The translations under genes and the position numbers were made by a program. A stretch of DNA of 42,546 nt, from NCBI GenBank assembly GCA_903844845.1, contig CAIMVG010000022.1, forward strand, positions 1-42,546, in the 5' to 3' direction. Within the stretch, counting starts at the first letter, position 1, and each line of letters begins with the position of its first letter. The stretch comes from an uncultured Dehalococcoidia bacterium (GTDB lineage: Bacteria; Chloroflexota; Dehalococcoidia; Dehalococcoidales; UBA1222). Shown here piece after piece: positions 26,444 through 34,002 of the stretch. The notes beneath the pieces are model-generated. The model saw only the letters and a list, made by a program, of their open reading frames with translations. It did not search any database and was not told the origin of the DNA.

Positions 26444-26671
26444 ATGGCGAGTAAAGAGGAAATCCTAAAGGATATGCGAATTGAAAAACGCTTATCACAG
26501 AAGGAAGTTGCAAAAAAATTAAGAATTCCCCAATATAAGTATTCTGAAATCGAACGTGGCCTAAATAAGCCCGCCGTTGATGAGGCGCTGAAACAGGTAA
26601 ACAATATGCGTTCAACACGAAGTCGGCCTGAGAGTGGCCCAGATAGGGTAGGTAAGAGGAAGAGCGATTGA
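26444..26671 (+). CDS. XRE-type HTH protein on the strand opposite to late genes (moron)
   Basis: This 75-residue protein has a Cro/CI HTH at residues 8-50 (IEKRLSQKEVAKKLRIPQ, then YSEIERGLNKPAVDEAL). The ATG is preceded by AAGGAG at about 8 bases. The basic C-terminus (RSTRSRPESG...KRKSD) may contact DNA. The surrounding 26.27-26.86 kb is AT-rich and flanked by late genes on the other strand, so it is an independently transcribed moron. It could repress the phage late region or a relative; the target is not known. Confidence 0.78.
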   Translation: MASKEEILKDMRIEKRLSQKEVAKKLRIPQYKYSEIERGLNKPAVDEALKQVNNMRSTRSRPESGPDRVGKRKSD

Positions 26672-26717
26672 AATATACGTTCCTTTTTAACTTGTGGCAA
26701 TTCCGTAATTCATCGTA

Positions 26718-26804
26718 GTCATTGCACACGCACGTAAGTGCGTGTGGCGATCCCGTTCCCAGTTTCCCCCTCACCAGTCATTGTCGGACTTGATCCGACA
26801 ATCC
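26718..26804. repeat. Composite dispersed repeat, copy A
   Basis: It consists of GTCATTGC, a 9-bp hairpin (26725-26733 with 26738-26746), then GTGGCGATC..CGTTCCC, a spacer, and a second 8-bp palindrome (26781-26788 with 26794-26801) ending AATCCAT. The same order of parts is found at 35803-35882. Such imperfect palindromes are typical of dispersed chromosomal repeats in this kind of genome. It occupies most of the gap 26672-26864. Confidence 0.75.
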
Positions 26805-26864
26805 ATTAACATCCTTTGCCGCACCGGCAAACTATAAATATTCCCCGTGTTGTCATGCCGGGGG

Positions 26865-27152
26865 TTATTTCATCGCCGTCTTACGGTGTTTGTGTTTTTT
26901 GTAGCCCCGTTTTACTTTAGGCTCGTTTGAGACCACGACAGCCGGCGCCTCGTCTTTCCTCGGTTTCACCCCGTTGGACATCTCGCCCATGTATTCCGCC
27001 TGCGCCTTGATGAAATCCGTCTGCGGCACAATCAGAATCCCCAGGTAATTGCCTTCCTCGTTGGTTACGATGACGGAGAGCGAATCTTTAACCTGCCCGG
27101 GGGTCATGCTTTGAAGCCGTGAAAGCGTGATTTGTGGAATTAGATAACTCAT
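26865..27152 (-). CDS. Small hypothetical phage protein
   Basis: A protein of 95 residues. The N-terminal half has a beta-strand pattern (DSLSVIVTNEEGNYLGILIVPQ) with one turn; the C-terminal third is very basic (KVKRGYKKHKHRKTAMK) and could bind nucleic acid. It lies between the decoration-like gene and an AT-rich moron, in the late transcript. No known family is recognised. Confidence 0.65.
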   Translation of the reverse strand: MSYLIPQITLSRLQSMTPGQVKDSLSVIVTNEEGNYLGILIVPQTDFIKAQAEYMGEMSNGVKPRKDEAPAVVVSNEPKVKRGYKKHKHRKTAMK

Positions 27153-27205
27153 TGATTCTCCTTAAAGAAGAGAAGGGGGCGGTCCCCCACCCCCCTCTCT
27201 GCCCC

Positions 27206-27616
27206 CTATGCGTGTACCGTATCCGGCTCCGCGTTCGGGTCGATAACCGCTTCGGTCGCGGAAATAGACACCCCCACCTGCTTGGTGGAGTCGTTCTGAG
27301 TCGTGGGGATGGTCTCGGTATATTTGCCGTTCCCGCTCCCCTCTTCCCCGTACACCGCCGAACCCGCCGTCATGGCGGTCAGCCTTCCGCCGATGCGGGT
27401 CTTGCCGAAATAGGCCACGATTTTGTCGCCGGTTTTGCCGTCCATTCCCGCGACGGCCTTCCCCTGGACGACGCTGCCGGCAGTAGCCAGCGCCCGTTTC
27501 CAACCCGTCGAATAGCCGATAAGGTCGCCTTTGGCAACCGTTCCGGCGAGGATAACTTCCACCGGGATGCTCCCGTCGAGGATGAGCGCCCCGCTCTGTG
27601 CGTCTGTTAAAGCCAT
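27206..27616 (-). CDS. Capsid decoration-like protein (DUF2190 type)
   Basis: This is a 136-residue beta-rich protein located directly downstream of the major capsid gene, where head decoration or stabilising proteins commonly sit. VEVILAGTVAKGDLIGYSTGW and the phrases TAGSVVQGKAVAGMDGKTGDKIVAYF resemble DUF2190/gpD-like beta-barrels ('G..V..GDlV...'). No cysteine or catalytic motif. The call rests on this pattern and its position. Confidence 0.65.
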   Translation of the reverse strand: MALTDAQSGALILDGSIPVEVILAGTVAKGDLIGYSTGWKRALATAGSVVQGKAVAGMDGKTGDKIVAYFGKTRIGGRLTAMTAGSAVYGEEGSGNGKYTETIPTTQNDSTKQVGVSISATEAVIDPNAEPDTVHA

Positions 27617-27641
27617 TTCCTTATTACCTCACTCTTTAGAT

Positions 27642-28625
27642 TTAGTCCGTCGGGCAGCAGCCGGTCAGCACCGCGAGCGAATATTTGTCGTAGGCGGCGA
27701 AGCCGTGATACCACTTCACGCGGCGGATCTCCGCGTCTTTCTTCTGCGAAGTGCCCACCAGCTCCTGTGTCAGCGGGATAGCCTGGTTTGCGCAGAAAGC
27801 CCCATCGTCCCCGACGCGCCCGCAGAAGATGGGCGAGTTGTAGTTGCCGGCGGCCCGTGTCGTGGAGGGGTCGTAAGTCGAGGTTGTCAGCACTGATGCG
27901 ATGCTGTCCGGCAGGTTGTTGGGGATATTCGTGTTTATGTATACCGGGAGGTCGTTATACATCTGGATGAAGCGCCCGAAGCCGTCCTGCTCCACTTTTA
28001 GGATGCTGCCCGAGGCGCGTGCCAGGATATTCAGCTTGCGGCGTGACATCTTGGACATCATCAGGAAGTTCGCCCCGTTCACGGCGTCGATGAGCTCGTC
28101 CAGCTTGTCAAGCGTTAGCGCTCCGGAAGTGGCGGAATTGGCGATGACCTGGGTGTTGTTGATGGCGTCGAGGTCGGTTGTCGCCTCGCTTTCGAGTTCC
28201 GAGATAAGCTTCAGCATCCCTTTGGGCTGCTTGGTGCTGCCCGCTGTGGTCGTCTGCCCGAGGACGAGGATGTTGTTGATGGCGGCGGTGAAGTCTTCGA
28301 TGTCGCTCTTAATCTGCACGAACTCGGGGTTCTGCGTCGAGTTGGTGGCGACGGCGAACTTGGAAACCAGCGTGTCCTTGATGGCGACGTAGAGCGCGGC
28401 GCTCCGCTGTACGAAAGTCGGGGTCGTTTCGGGGATGTCGTCCATCGGGTCCTGAAACGACACCGCGGCGCGGGCGGTCTTGACGTCGTACTTGATGCCG
28501 TTGCCCTTAACCTCGCGCACGGCCAGTTTCGAGAGGAACCCGGAATCGCTCTGGAATATCCAGTCGTAGATCGCCTGGACGATCATGTCCTTGTCCAGTT
28601 TTTGATAGTCTGCAAGTGTTAACAT
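27642..28625 (-). CDS. Major capsid protein (HK97-like fold expected)
   Basis: This is a 327-residue protein, a usual length for a mature major head protein without a fused protease. GIKYDVKTARAAVSFQDPMDDIPETTPTFVQRSAALYVAIKDTLVS resembles the N-arm and E-loop strand order, and the C-terminal AQ..PLTQELVGTSQKKDAEIRRVKWYHGFAAYDKYSLAVLTG matches the last P-domain strands of phage capsids. It follows the scaffold-like gene after 9 bases. No protease-cleavage N-terminal delta domain is visible, consistent with the separate scaffold. Confidence 0.82.
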   Translation of the reverse strand: MLTLADYQKLDKDMIVQAIYDWIFQSDSGFLSKLAVREVKGNGIKYDVKTARAAVSFQDPMDDIPETTPTFVQRSAALYVAIKDTLVSKFAVATNSTQNPEFVQIKSDIEDFTAAINNILVLGQTTTAGSTKQPKGMLKLISELESEATTDLDAINNTQVIANSATSGALTLDKLDELIDAVNGANFLMMSKMSRRKLNILARASGSILKVEQDGFGRFIQMYNDLPVYINTNIPNNLPDSIASVLTTSTYDPSTTRAAGNYNSPIFCGRVGDDGAFCANQAIPLTQELVGTSQKKDAEIRRVKWYHGFAAYDKYSLAVLTGCCPTD

Positions 28626-28634
28626 TCATTCTCC

Positions 28635-29276
28635 TTATTTCTTTTTTTCGTTTTCCACACCTCGCCTGAATTTCTCTTCCGGCGAGAGCTTTGAGGCGTC
28701 CTCGCCCCCCATCCCCTTCCCTGAATCCGGCACGGGCACAATGGTTTTCTTCGGCAGAACTGCGGCCAGTTCTTCTATGCCGTCGGGCGTGGTCACGCCG
28801 AGCTTTTCAGTCTTGGCTTTCAGGATTTCGAGCGAGACGCCGTGTTTCTCGGCAGCCCGGTTGAGAGCCATCTCGAACCTGATTGCCTTTGCCTCGCTGA
28901 CTTCCGCCTCGCGGGACGCCCATTCGAGGTTGCGCTTTTCGACTTCCTCGTTATGGCTGCGGATGTCGGCGGCCAGTTTTTGCCTGCGCTGGATGATGGA
29001 TAGTTCCTCGGGTTTGTCTTTCACCGCTTCGAGTTCAGCCACTTCCCGTTCTTGCTCGGATTTCAGGAGCTTCGCTTCGCGGGCCGCGATATCGGCCCGG
29101 GCAGTTTCGAGGTTCTTGGTTTCCCTGCCCGCCCTGGATAGAGCCGCGCTGATCTGTTGCTGTACTTGTTCCGGGGTAAAAGTCTGAGGTGCCGTTGGAG
29201 TTTCCTGTGCAGCCGCAGAAGCCGTGGACAAGTTTTGCGTCGCCCCGGTATCCTGCTTAGTTCCAGTTCCGTCCAT
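28635..29276 (-). CDS. Scaffolding-like protein
   Basis: This 213-residue protein is almost entirely charged helix. A disordered, Gln/Thr/Ala-rich N-terminus (about 1-35) is followed by a coiled-coil region (residues about 40-140, with LETARADIAAREAKLLKSEQERE) and an acidic, Gly/Lys-rich C-terminus ending in EKFRRGVENEKKK. This profile and the place just before the capsid gene fit a head scaffold. No capsid protease was found nearby, so it is probably not proteolysed by a phage-coded enzyme. An AGGAG site precedes the start. Confidence 0.75.
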   Translation of the reverse strand: MDGTGTKQDTGATQNLSTASAAAQETPTAPQTFTPEQVQQQISAALSRAGRETKNLETARADIAAREAKLLKSEQEREVAELEAVKDKPEELSIIQRRQKLAADIRSHNEEVEKRNLEWASREAEVSEAKAIRFEMALNRAAEKHGVSLEILKAKTEKLGVTTPDGIEELAAVLPKKTIVPVPDSGKGMGGEDASKLSPEEKFRRGVENEKKK

Positions 29277-29301
29277 AAATCGTTGATTCTCCTTTAAATA
29301 G

Positions 29302-29330
29302 AAAAACCCCCGCGTTGTTATTCCGTGGGG
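29302..29330 (-). terminator. Possible minus-strand terminator ahead of the scaffold gene
   Basis: On the minus strand a CCCC-A-CG...CG-C-GGGG stem (6 paired bases with a bulge) is followed by GTTTTTC. It would act on transcripts coming from the portal gene across the moron insert. Position just upstream of the scaffold start implies antitermination or a local promoter if it works. The stem is imperfect. Confidence 0.35.
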
Positions 29331-29391
29331 CGTGCTGAAAACCTATTGCTACTCGAATTAAACCAGAGTAAACTCCCTAGCAAGGAGAATA

Positions 29392-29727
29392 ATGATGCCG
29401 TTTAAATTAGGCCCTATGGAATTAATAATCATTTTGTTTATAATCCCTTTTTATTTGTTGCCCACGATCATTGCCGTTGTCAGGCATCATCCAAATATTT
29501 TGCCCATCGTACTCATCAATATTTTGCTCGGATGGACTTTTTTAGGTTGGGTAGGTGCTGTGATTTGGTCTGTCTGGCAGTTTAATGGGAATGTTCCATC
29601 AAACGTGCCTATATCGAACAATACCGCACGAAAGAACAACAACGCTCTTGCAATCGCCGAAGAACGATTTGCCAGGGGTGAGATTACATCTGATGAGTTC
29701 GACAAGATAAAGAGCAGGTTACTTTAA
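29392..29727 (+). CDS. Superinfection immunity-like membrane protein with SHOCT domain, copy 1
   Basis: This 111-residue protein starts with two consecutive ATG codons; AAGGAG lies 5 bases upstream. Residues about 10-68 match the Imm/superinfection-immunity family: a hydrophobic helix, a short polar turn (VRHHPNILPIVLINI), then LLGWTFLGWVGAVIWSVW. In T4, Imm blocks DNA entry of related phages at the inner membrane. The C-terminal 28 residues (AIAEERFARGEITSDEFDKIKSRLL) are a SHOCT motif. Its neighbour 22 bases downstream is a close paralogue. Confidence 0.82.
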   Translation: MMPFKLGPMELIIILFIIPFYLLPTIIAVVRHHPNILPIVLINILLGWTFLGWVGAVIWSVWQFNGNVPSNVPISNNTARKNNNALAIAEERFARGEITSDEFDKIKSRLL

Positions 29728-29749
29728 ATGCCTTTAAAGGGAGTTAAAA

Positions 29750-30076
29750 ATGCTGGGTAAAATTGGCCCGATGGAATTAGCAATTATAGGCATACCTTTT
29801 TACTTCGTACCTCTAATCATAGCCGCAATAAGGCACCATCCAAAAATGCTGGGTATTTTCCTTGTCAATTTTTTCTTGGGATGGACATTTCTAGGGTGGG
29901 TTGGGGTTTTAATTTGGTCGCTCTGGAAAATCGATAGAATACCTTCCTCGAATGCATCGATTGAAGTTCCTTCTTCTCCGCGTAAAGCGGGTGCCCTTAC
30001 GATTGCCGAAGAAAGGTTTGCCAAGGGTGAAATCACGGCTGACGAGTTTGATCGGATAAAAAGCCGTTTAGTCTAG
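29750..30076 (+). CDS. Superinfection immunity-like membrane protein with SHOCT domain, copy 2
   Basis: This 108-residue paralogue of the preceding gene has the same plan: GPMELAIIGIPFYFVPLIIAA, IRHHPKMLGIFLVNF with the GWTFLGWVGVLIWSLW motif, a variable linker, and a SHOCT tail (IAEERFAKGEITADEFDRIKSRLV). GGGAG lies 7 bases before the ATG. The linker is the most divergent part. Tandem duplication followed by divergence is likely; together they would form an exclusion cassette of the prophage. Confidence 0.82.
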   Translation: MLGKIGPMELAIIGIPFYFVPLIIAAIRHHPKMLGIFLVNFFLGWTFLGWVGVLIWSLWKIDRIPSSNASIEVPSSPRKAGALTIAEERFAKGEITADEFDRIKSRLV

Positions 30077-30105
30077 TTTATCGGGTCAGTTGCGTTGACT
30101 AATCG

Positions 30106-30564
30106 TTGGGTCGAATTTTGAAACATAAAAATCCACAAGTTCAGTTGTGCCTAGAATGTGCGTATTTCTATTCTGGCAAAGACGGAATAAGACAAGTAAT
30201 ACCCGTGAATGTCAGAGCGGATATATTAAAGGGGCTCACACCTCAACACACAGCTCAGGGAATGCCGGCGATTCCGGCTTGTTATAAGGTTCTGAACGAG
30301 GATGTATTCCGGAATTATGAAACGCAACCAGATGCTATTACCCGTGTCCAAGTTCTCAAGACCGCCAAGTGCCCGGGTAAACATATTTACAGCCGATTTC
30401 GACATGGCGTTAATCCGGATATAGCATGGCGGGAAGAACAGGAACTGAAAATCCATACTCAAAATGCCAAATTGTTATTTTTTAATGTGGTGTTATCTGT
30501 TCTTACTTTGGTATTAGTTGGCTTGACGGTGGCTCTGATCTATTGGACTCGACGGTTGGTTTAG
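30106..30564 (+). CDS. Membrane-anchored hypothetical protein after the immunity pair
   Basis: This protein is 152 residues from a TTG start; a second TTG at 30118 is an alternative start. A cysteine-containing segment (QLCLECAYFYSG, then PACYKVLNEDVF and TAKCPGKH) suggests possible metal binding. Residues about 126-148 form one C-terminal transmembrane helix (VVLSVLTLVLVGLTVALIYW), giving a tail-anchored topology. It is 29 bases after the second immunity gene and probably co-transcribed. Function is not recognised; an exclusion role is a guess from context. Confidence 0.6.
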   Translation: MGRILKHKNPQVQLCLECAYFYSGKDGIRQVIPVNVRADILKGLTPQHTAQGMPAIPACYKVLNEDVFRNYETQPDAITRVQVLKTAKCPGKHIYSRFRHGVNPDIAWREEQELKIHTQNAKLLFFNVVLSVLTLVLVGLTVALIYWTRRLV

Positions 30565-30621
30565 CCGCCATCGCCCCCCTTATCTCCCTCACCGCCTCTT
30601 CGACTGTCAGATATCCGTATT

Positions 30622-32289
30622 TCATTGCGTCTTCACCTGCCTTCCCCCGCCGAACACCGGCACCGCCTGGATGGCCGAAGGTTTGGCGAGTGCGTTTTGT
30701 TCGAGATTTACCACCGTCGGCTGGCTCTCCGAGGCCTTCCTCTGTTTTATGATGCTTATGATCCGTTCGAGGATCGTCCGCGCCAGCAGGTCGTTCCAGT
30801 CCTTCGTGTCTTTGTCGTCGGATGCTTCCTGCGCCTTGATGAACCCCCGCATCTGGTTTTCGAGTGCTATCACCGGGTCCGCTTTTGCGGCCTGTTCGAT
30901 GGCAATCTGCGCCCGTTCGCCCGCAGGATCCTGAAGCCTCAGCACCTGTTCCTGCTTGTACTCTTCCGAAACGTGGTCGCCGAGAGCATTGCATATCGCG
31001 GCAGCGCCCGCCATCTGCTCCTGGGACGAGGTATAGAACCGGTATTTGATGACATATTCCCCGTCGAGGTCTACCGGCGAGTATGTGCGCCGGTGTCCTT
31101 CTTCCCCGAGGTCGAGTTTCTCCCCGAACCGCTGGAACTGCCTTACCTTCATCCGTGCGGAAGATTGACATAATGCGGCAAGTGCGTTGAGGCGCGGAAG
31201 CATCAATTCTTCCCTTCCGCTCGTGATGCGCGTGATAGCCACGGCGGACAAGGGCAAGTCAATGGTTCCGTAATCCATGGCTGAGAACGTGCCCCGGTCT
31301 ATCTGCTCCTGGATGATCTGCGCGTATCGCACGGTGGAGTCTGCGACGTCCGGACGGGGTATTAGCTGCGCGGCTTCTTTCGTCTGGAGCATCACGCCCG
31401 TTCCGGCGGGATATTCCGCCGGTAGCGCCTGATAGTCGCCGTCCGCGGGAGAGGGAAACTGGAGATCAGGCGCAATGGATTTCGAGGAAAGCGTTTTTAG
31501 GTTGGAGGCCACGAAGTTCTTTTCCTCAAACAGGTAATGCCCGTCCGAAGTGCGGAGTGAGTGCATGATGGAATCGCCGAGTCGCGTGTAGTAATCCGTA
31601 TCGCGCAGGGCTGAAGACGTGGCGGGAAAGGCTATCACGAACGGCGGATACCCGTAGCCGTTTGACCGTTCGTCCACCTGACGCCCGTCCACGAAGATGG
31701 CTTCCACTCCGTCGTTCCAGAAATCCAGGACGGGAGCGTTTTGCCTCGTGATCTGGCATCCGAACTCTGCTTCGATATCGGCGGCTGTGCGCAGGGTTTC
31801 GACGCATCCCCATATCATCTGCCCCTCGCTCAACTCATAAGTGAACCAGCGCGAGTCGATGGGGCGGGAGTCGGGGATGAGCTGCCCGTTTTCGACACGC
31901 AGGAGGTTTTGTTCGACGATAGGCCCCCGGGCGCAAACCAACTCGGTGTGCTGGGTGAAGGCGTCGGCCTCGCCTTTCGAGGCGAGCCGTGAATCTATCT
32001 CGAACTGTAAATCGTTGATGAAGTTTTCGATGTACGACGTCTTTTCCCCTGGCATCTTGCCGGATTCAACCAGCACCTGGCGGGAAACGGACGTTATTCT
32101 CGCCACGGCCTTATCCAGAAATTGCGCCGCGTCGAGGAGGGTGATGTGATAAGCCTTATCTATCTTCTTACCATCGACGCCGAGCATCTGGTACGGCCTC
32201 GAATGAAACATATCCGCGTCCCGGTCCATCCTCTCGAACATCGTGGACAGTTCGCTCTGTTTATTAGTGATTAATTTAAGATAATCCAT
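30622..32289 (-). CDS. Phage portal protein
   Basis: This 555-residue protein lies between the large terminase and the scaffold/capsid genes, the standard portal position. No catalytic motif is seen. N-terminal LDAAQFLDKAVARITSVSRQV, a beta-rich middle, then RTSDGHYLFEEKNF and GTIDLPLSAVAITRITSGREELMLPRLNALA with long helices match the portal wing-stem-crown pattern. The C-terminal 90 residues are Gln/Ala-rich and disordered. The ATG has GGAGAT upstream. The call rests on position plus the fold-like pattern; no strict family motif is known. Confidence 0.78.
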   Translation of the reverse strand: MDYLKLITNKQSELSTMFERMDRDADMFHSRPYQMLGVDGKKIDKAYHITLLDAAQFLDKAVARITSVSRQVLVESGKMPGEKTSYIENFINDLQFEIDSRLASKGEADAFTQHTELVCARGPIVEQNLLRVENGQLIPDSRPIDSRWFTYELSEGQMIWGCVETLRTAADIEAEFGCQITRQNAPVLDFWNDGVEAIFVDGRQVDERSNGYGYPPFVIAFPATSSALRDTDYYTRLGDSIMHSLRTSDGHYLFEEKNFVASNLKTLSSKSIAPDLQFPSPADGDYQALPAEYPAGTGVMLQTKEAAQLIPRPDVADSTVRYAQIIQEQIDRGTFSAMDYGTIDLPLSAVAITRITSGREELMLPRLNALAALCQSSARMKVRQFQRFGEKLDLGEEGHRRTYSPVDLDGEYVIKYRFYTSSQEQMAGAAAICNALGDHVSEEYKQEQVLRLQDPAGERAQIAIEQAAKADPVIALENQMRGFIKAQEASDDKDTKDWNDLLARTILERIISIIKQRKASESQPTVVNLEQNALAKPSAIQAVPVFGGGRQVKTQ

Positions 32290-32364
32290 ATCGCGATCTC
32301 CATTGTCGTTGTAGTGATAGTCTATTTATAGCCAAACTCGTCTTCTATTGCTTGACTTCGGCTG

Positions 32365-32370
32365 TATAAT
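32365..32370 (+). promoter_or_regulatory. Candidate -10 box for the transglutaminase-like moron
   Basis: TATAAT lies 51 bases before a small ORF and 116 bases before the large moron gene. A TTGACT is present at 32352-32357 but too close to serve as its -35. The true -35 is not clear. Confidence 0.35.
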
Positions 32371-32420
32371 TGAACGAACTTATTCAACATGCTCAATGCT
32401 ATCTATTAGGGGAGTGATCG

Positions 32421-32480
32421 ATGGCCCCAACATTCAAAACACCAGAAGATAGTGAACAGTGGGCAGAGAAAAAGGGTTAA
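32421..32480 (+). CDS. 19-residue leader-like ORF
   Basis: ATG at 32421 behind GGGGAG codes for MAPTFKTPEDSEQWAEKKG and stops 5 bases before the ATG of the next gene. It could be a leader peptide coupling translation, or the remnant of a longer upstream gene. No sequence family. Confidence 0.4.
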   Translation: MAPTFKTPEDSEQWAEKKG

Positions 32481-32485
32481 GAGAA

Positions 32486-33946
32486 ATGGTCTCAGAAAAT
32501 AGCGCTGGAGCCAACGGCAAGCACCTTCCAACCTGCTCTTGTCAGGATTGCCGAGAGGAAAGATTAAAAATACTAAAGGAGCAAAAGCCCCCTAGTCAGG
32601 TAACAATATGCCCAAGATGTAAGCGCAAATCGCTTTGGTTCAATACTTATAATCATGTTTACGAATGCCTTAACCTGGAATGCAAAGCAACAAGCACGAG
32701 TCCCAATGACATAGCACCTGGCATGCCTGAGCCACCGCCAAGTCGACGCCCATCCCCCCCAATTATTCCGTCAGCAAGACCAAATCGAAAGACCAAATCA
32801 TCGGGTGGGCGTGTTGCGGCCATAATAGTTGTCGTAGTTCTTGTTTTTGGCGGGCTGTATGCTATTGGGGTAAATTCGAATTCGCCGTCATCCAATGCGG
32901 CGATTGTCAAATCCCCTAATACATCATCCACGACCTATTCGCCAGTCGCATCCTCTGCGTCTTCTTCGACGCCAACCTCTTTAACTCCGGCAACAACCAC
33001 GAAAATACCTTTAACAACGATACCGCCAATAACTTACTCGACTTTAACAACGACTGGCATCCCGCCAACAACCACGACCACTATACCTGTTGCAACGTAT
33101 TCTGGAATTAACCCAACAACCGGGAAATTCGGGAGTTATTACTTAGGTTTGGTGCTCGACAACGGTTCCTATGTAAGAGATAGTTATGGAAATCCAGTAG
33201 TATTAATAAACAATTACAATGCGACGAATCCCACGTATTCTCAACTCATGAGTTTTCTGAAGCAGGATCCAACGGATACTTTGCCATACCAAACTGCCTT
33301 TGCTAACCAGAATCTTCCTAATACGTGGACAGGGCCAGTAAAAAACTATGTGAATCTGCCATTGATTCAAACTGATATTCAAACTAACCAACCATATCCG
33401 AGCGTGCCAAGAATATGCGCTGACTTCGCTGAGAGGCTTCATAACGCGTCTGAAATGGCAGGCATAAATTGCGGTTACGTTCTCGTGGGCTTACAAGGGG
33501 TAATCGGAGGTCACGCTCTTAACGCGTACCAAACAACTGATAAGGGTTTGGTTTATATCGATGATACTGGTGCGACACCAGCGCTGTCTTCAACCGGTGC
33601 ATTACCAACAACAAATTATTATGGGCTTTCAACAACTAACGACAAGGAGGCTTACATTCAACAAGGCCAACAACTGGGGTTGATAGATATTAACTCTGCA
33701 CCTTCCTTCGTCACAGACTACGTTGGATATCAATCCTGGGTTTCGCTCAAGGCTCAATTTGATAGTCTTATCATTCAGTATAACCAATTGGCTGCCGGGC
33801 AGGTGACTGTTTCTCAAGATGTCTATGCCAAATTGCAGGCAATAAAGGCTCAGCAACAGGCATTAGCGAATCAACTAGGTGGATTTTTCCTTCCCATGGG
33901 AATTGTAACAAGCTTTTCAGTAGTTTGGGAAGGAACCTGGAATTAA
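32486..33946 (+). CDS. Membrane protein with zinc ribbon, S/T-rich spacer and transglutaminase-like domain
   Basis: This protein has 486 residues; ATG at 32486 is preferred to the in-frame GTG at 32459. Domains: C18/C21-type plus C42-C45...C61-C66 zinc ribbon, a Pro/Arg-rich segment, a transmembrane helix at about 109-127, an unstructured Thr/Ser/Pro spacer at 130-205, then a papain-fold transglutaminase-like domain (LMSFLKQDPTDTLPY, RICADFAERLHNASE, GGHALNAYQTTD, GLVYIDDTG) with C311, H343 and D359/D360 as candidate triad. The zinc ribbon would be cytoplasmic and the enzyme domain outside. It is on the opposite strand to the late genes and AT-rich, thus a moron; it may modify the cell surface. 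Confidence 0.78.
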   Translation: MVSENSAGANGKHLPTCSCQDCREERLKILKEQKPPSQVTICPRCKRKSLWFNTYNHVYECLNLECKATSTSPNDIAPGMPEPPPSRRPSPPIIPSARPNRKTKSSGGRVAAIIVVVVLVFGGLYAIGVNSNSPSSNAAIVKSPNTSSTTYSPVASSASSSTPTSLTPATTTKIPLTTIPPITYSTLTTTGIPPTTTTTIPVATYSGINPTTGKFGSYYLGLVLDNGSYVRDSYGNPVVLINNYNATNPTYSQLMSFLKQDPTDTLPYQTAFANQNLPNTWTGPVKNYVNLPLIQTDIQTNQPYPSVPRICADFAERLHNASEMAGINCGYVLVGLQGVIGGHALNAYQTTDKGLVYIDDTGATPALSSTGALPTTNYYGLSTTNDKEAYIQQGQQLGLIDINSAPSFVTDYVGYQSWVSLKAQFDSLIIQYNQLAAGQVTVSQDVYAKLQAIKAQQQALANQLGGFFLPMGIVTSFSVVWEGTWN

Positions 33947-34002
33947 TGCCGATGGGCTGATTTTCTTTCTGTACAAACTAAGTTCTATTTCCATTCTAAC
34001 CG

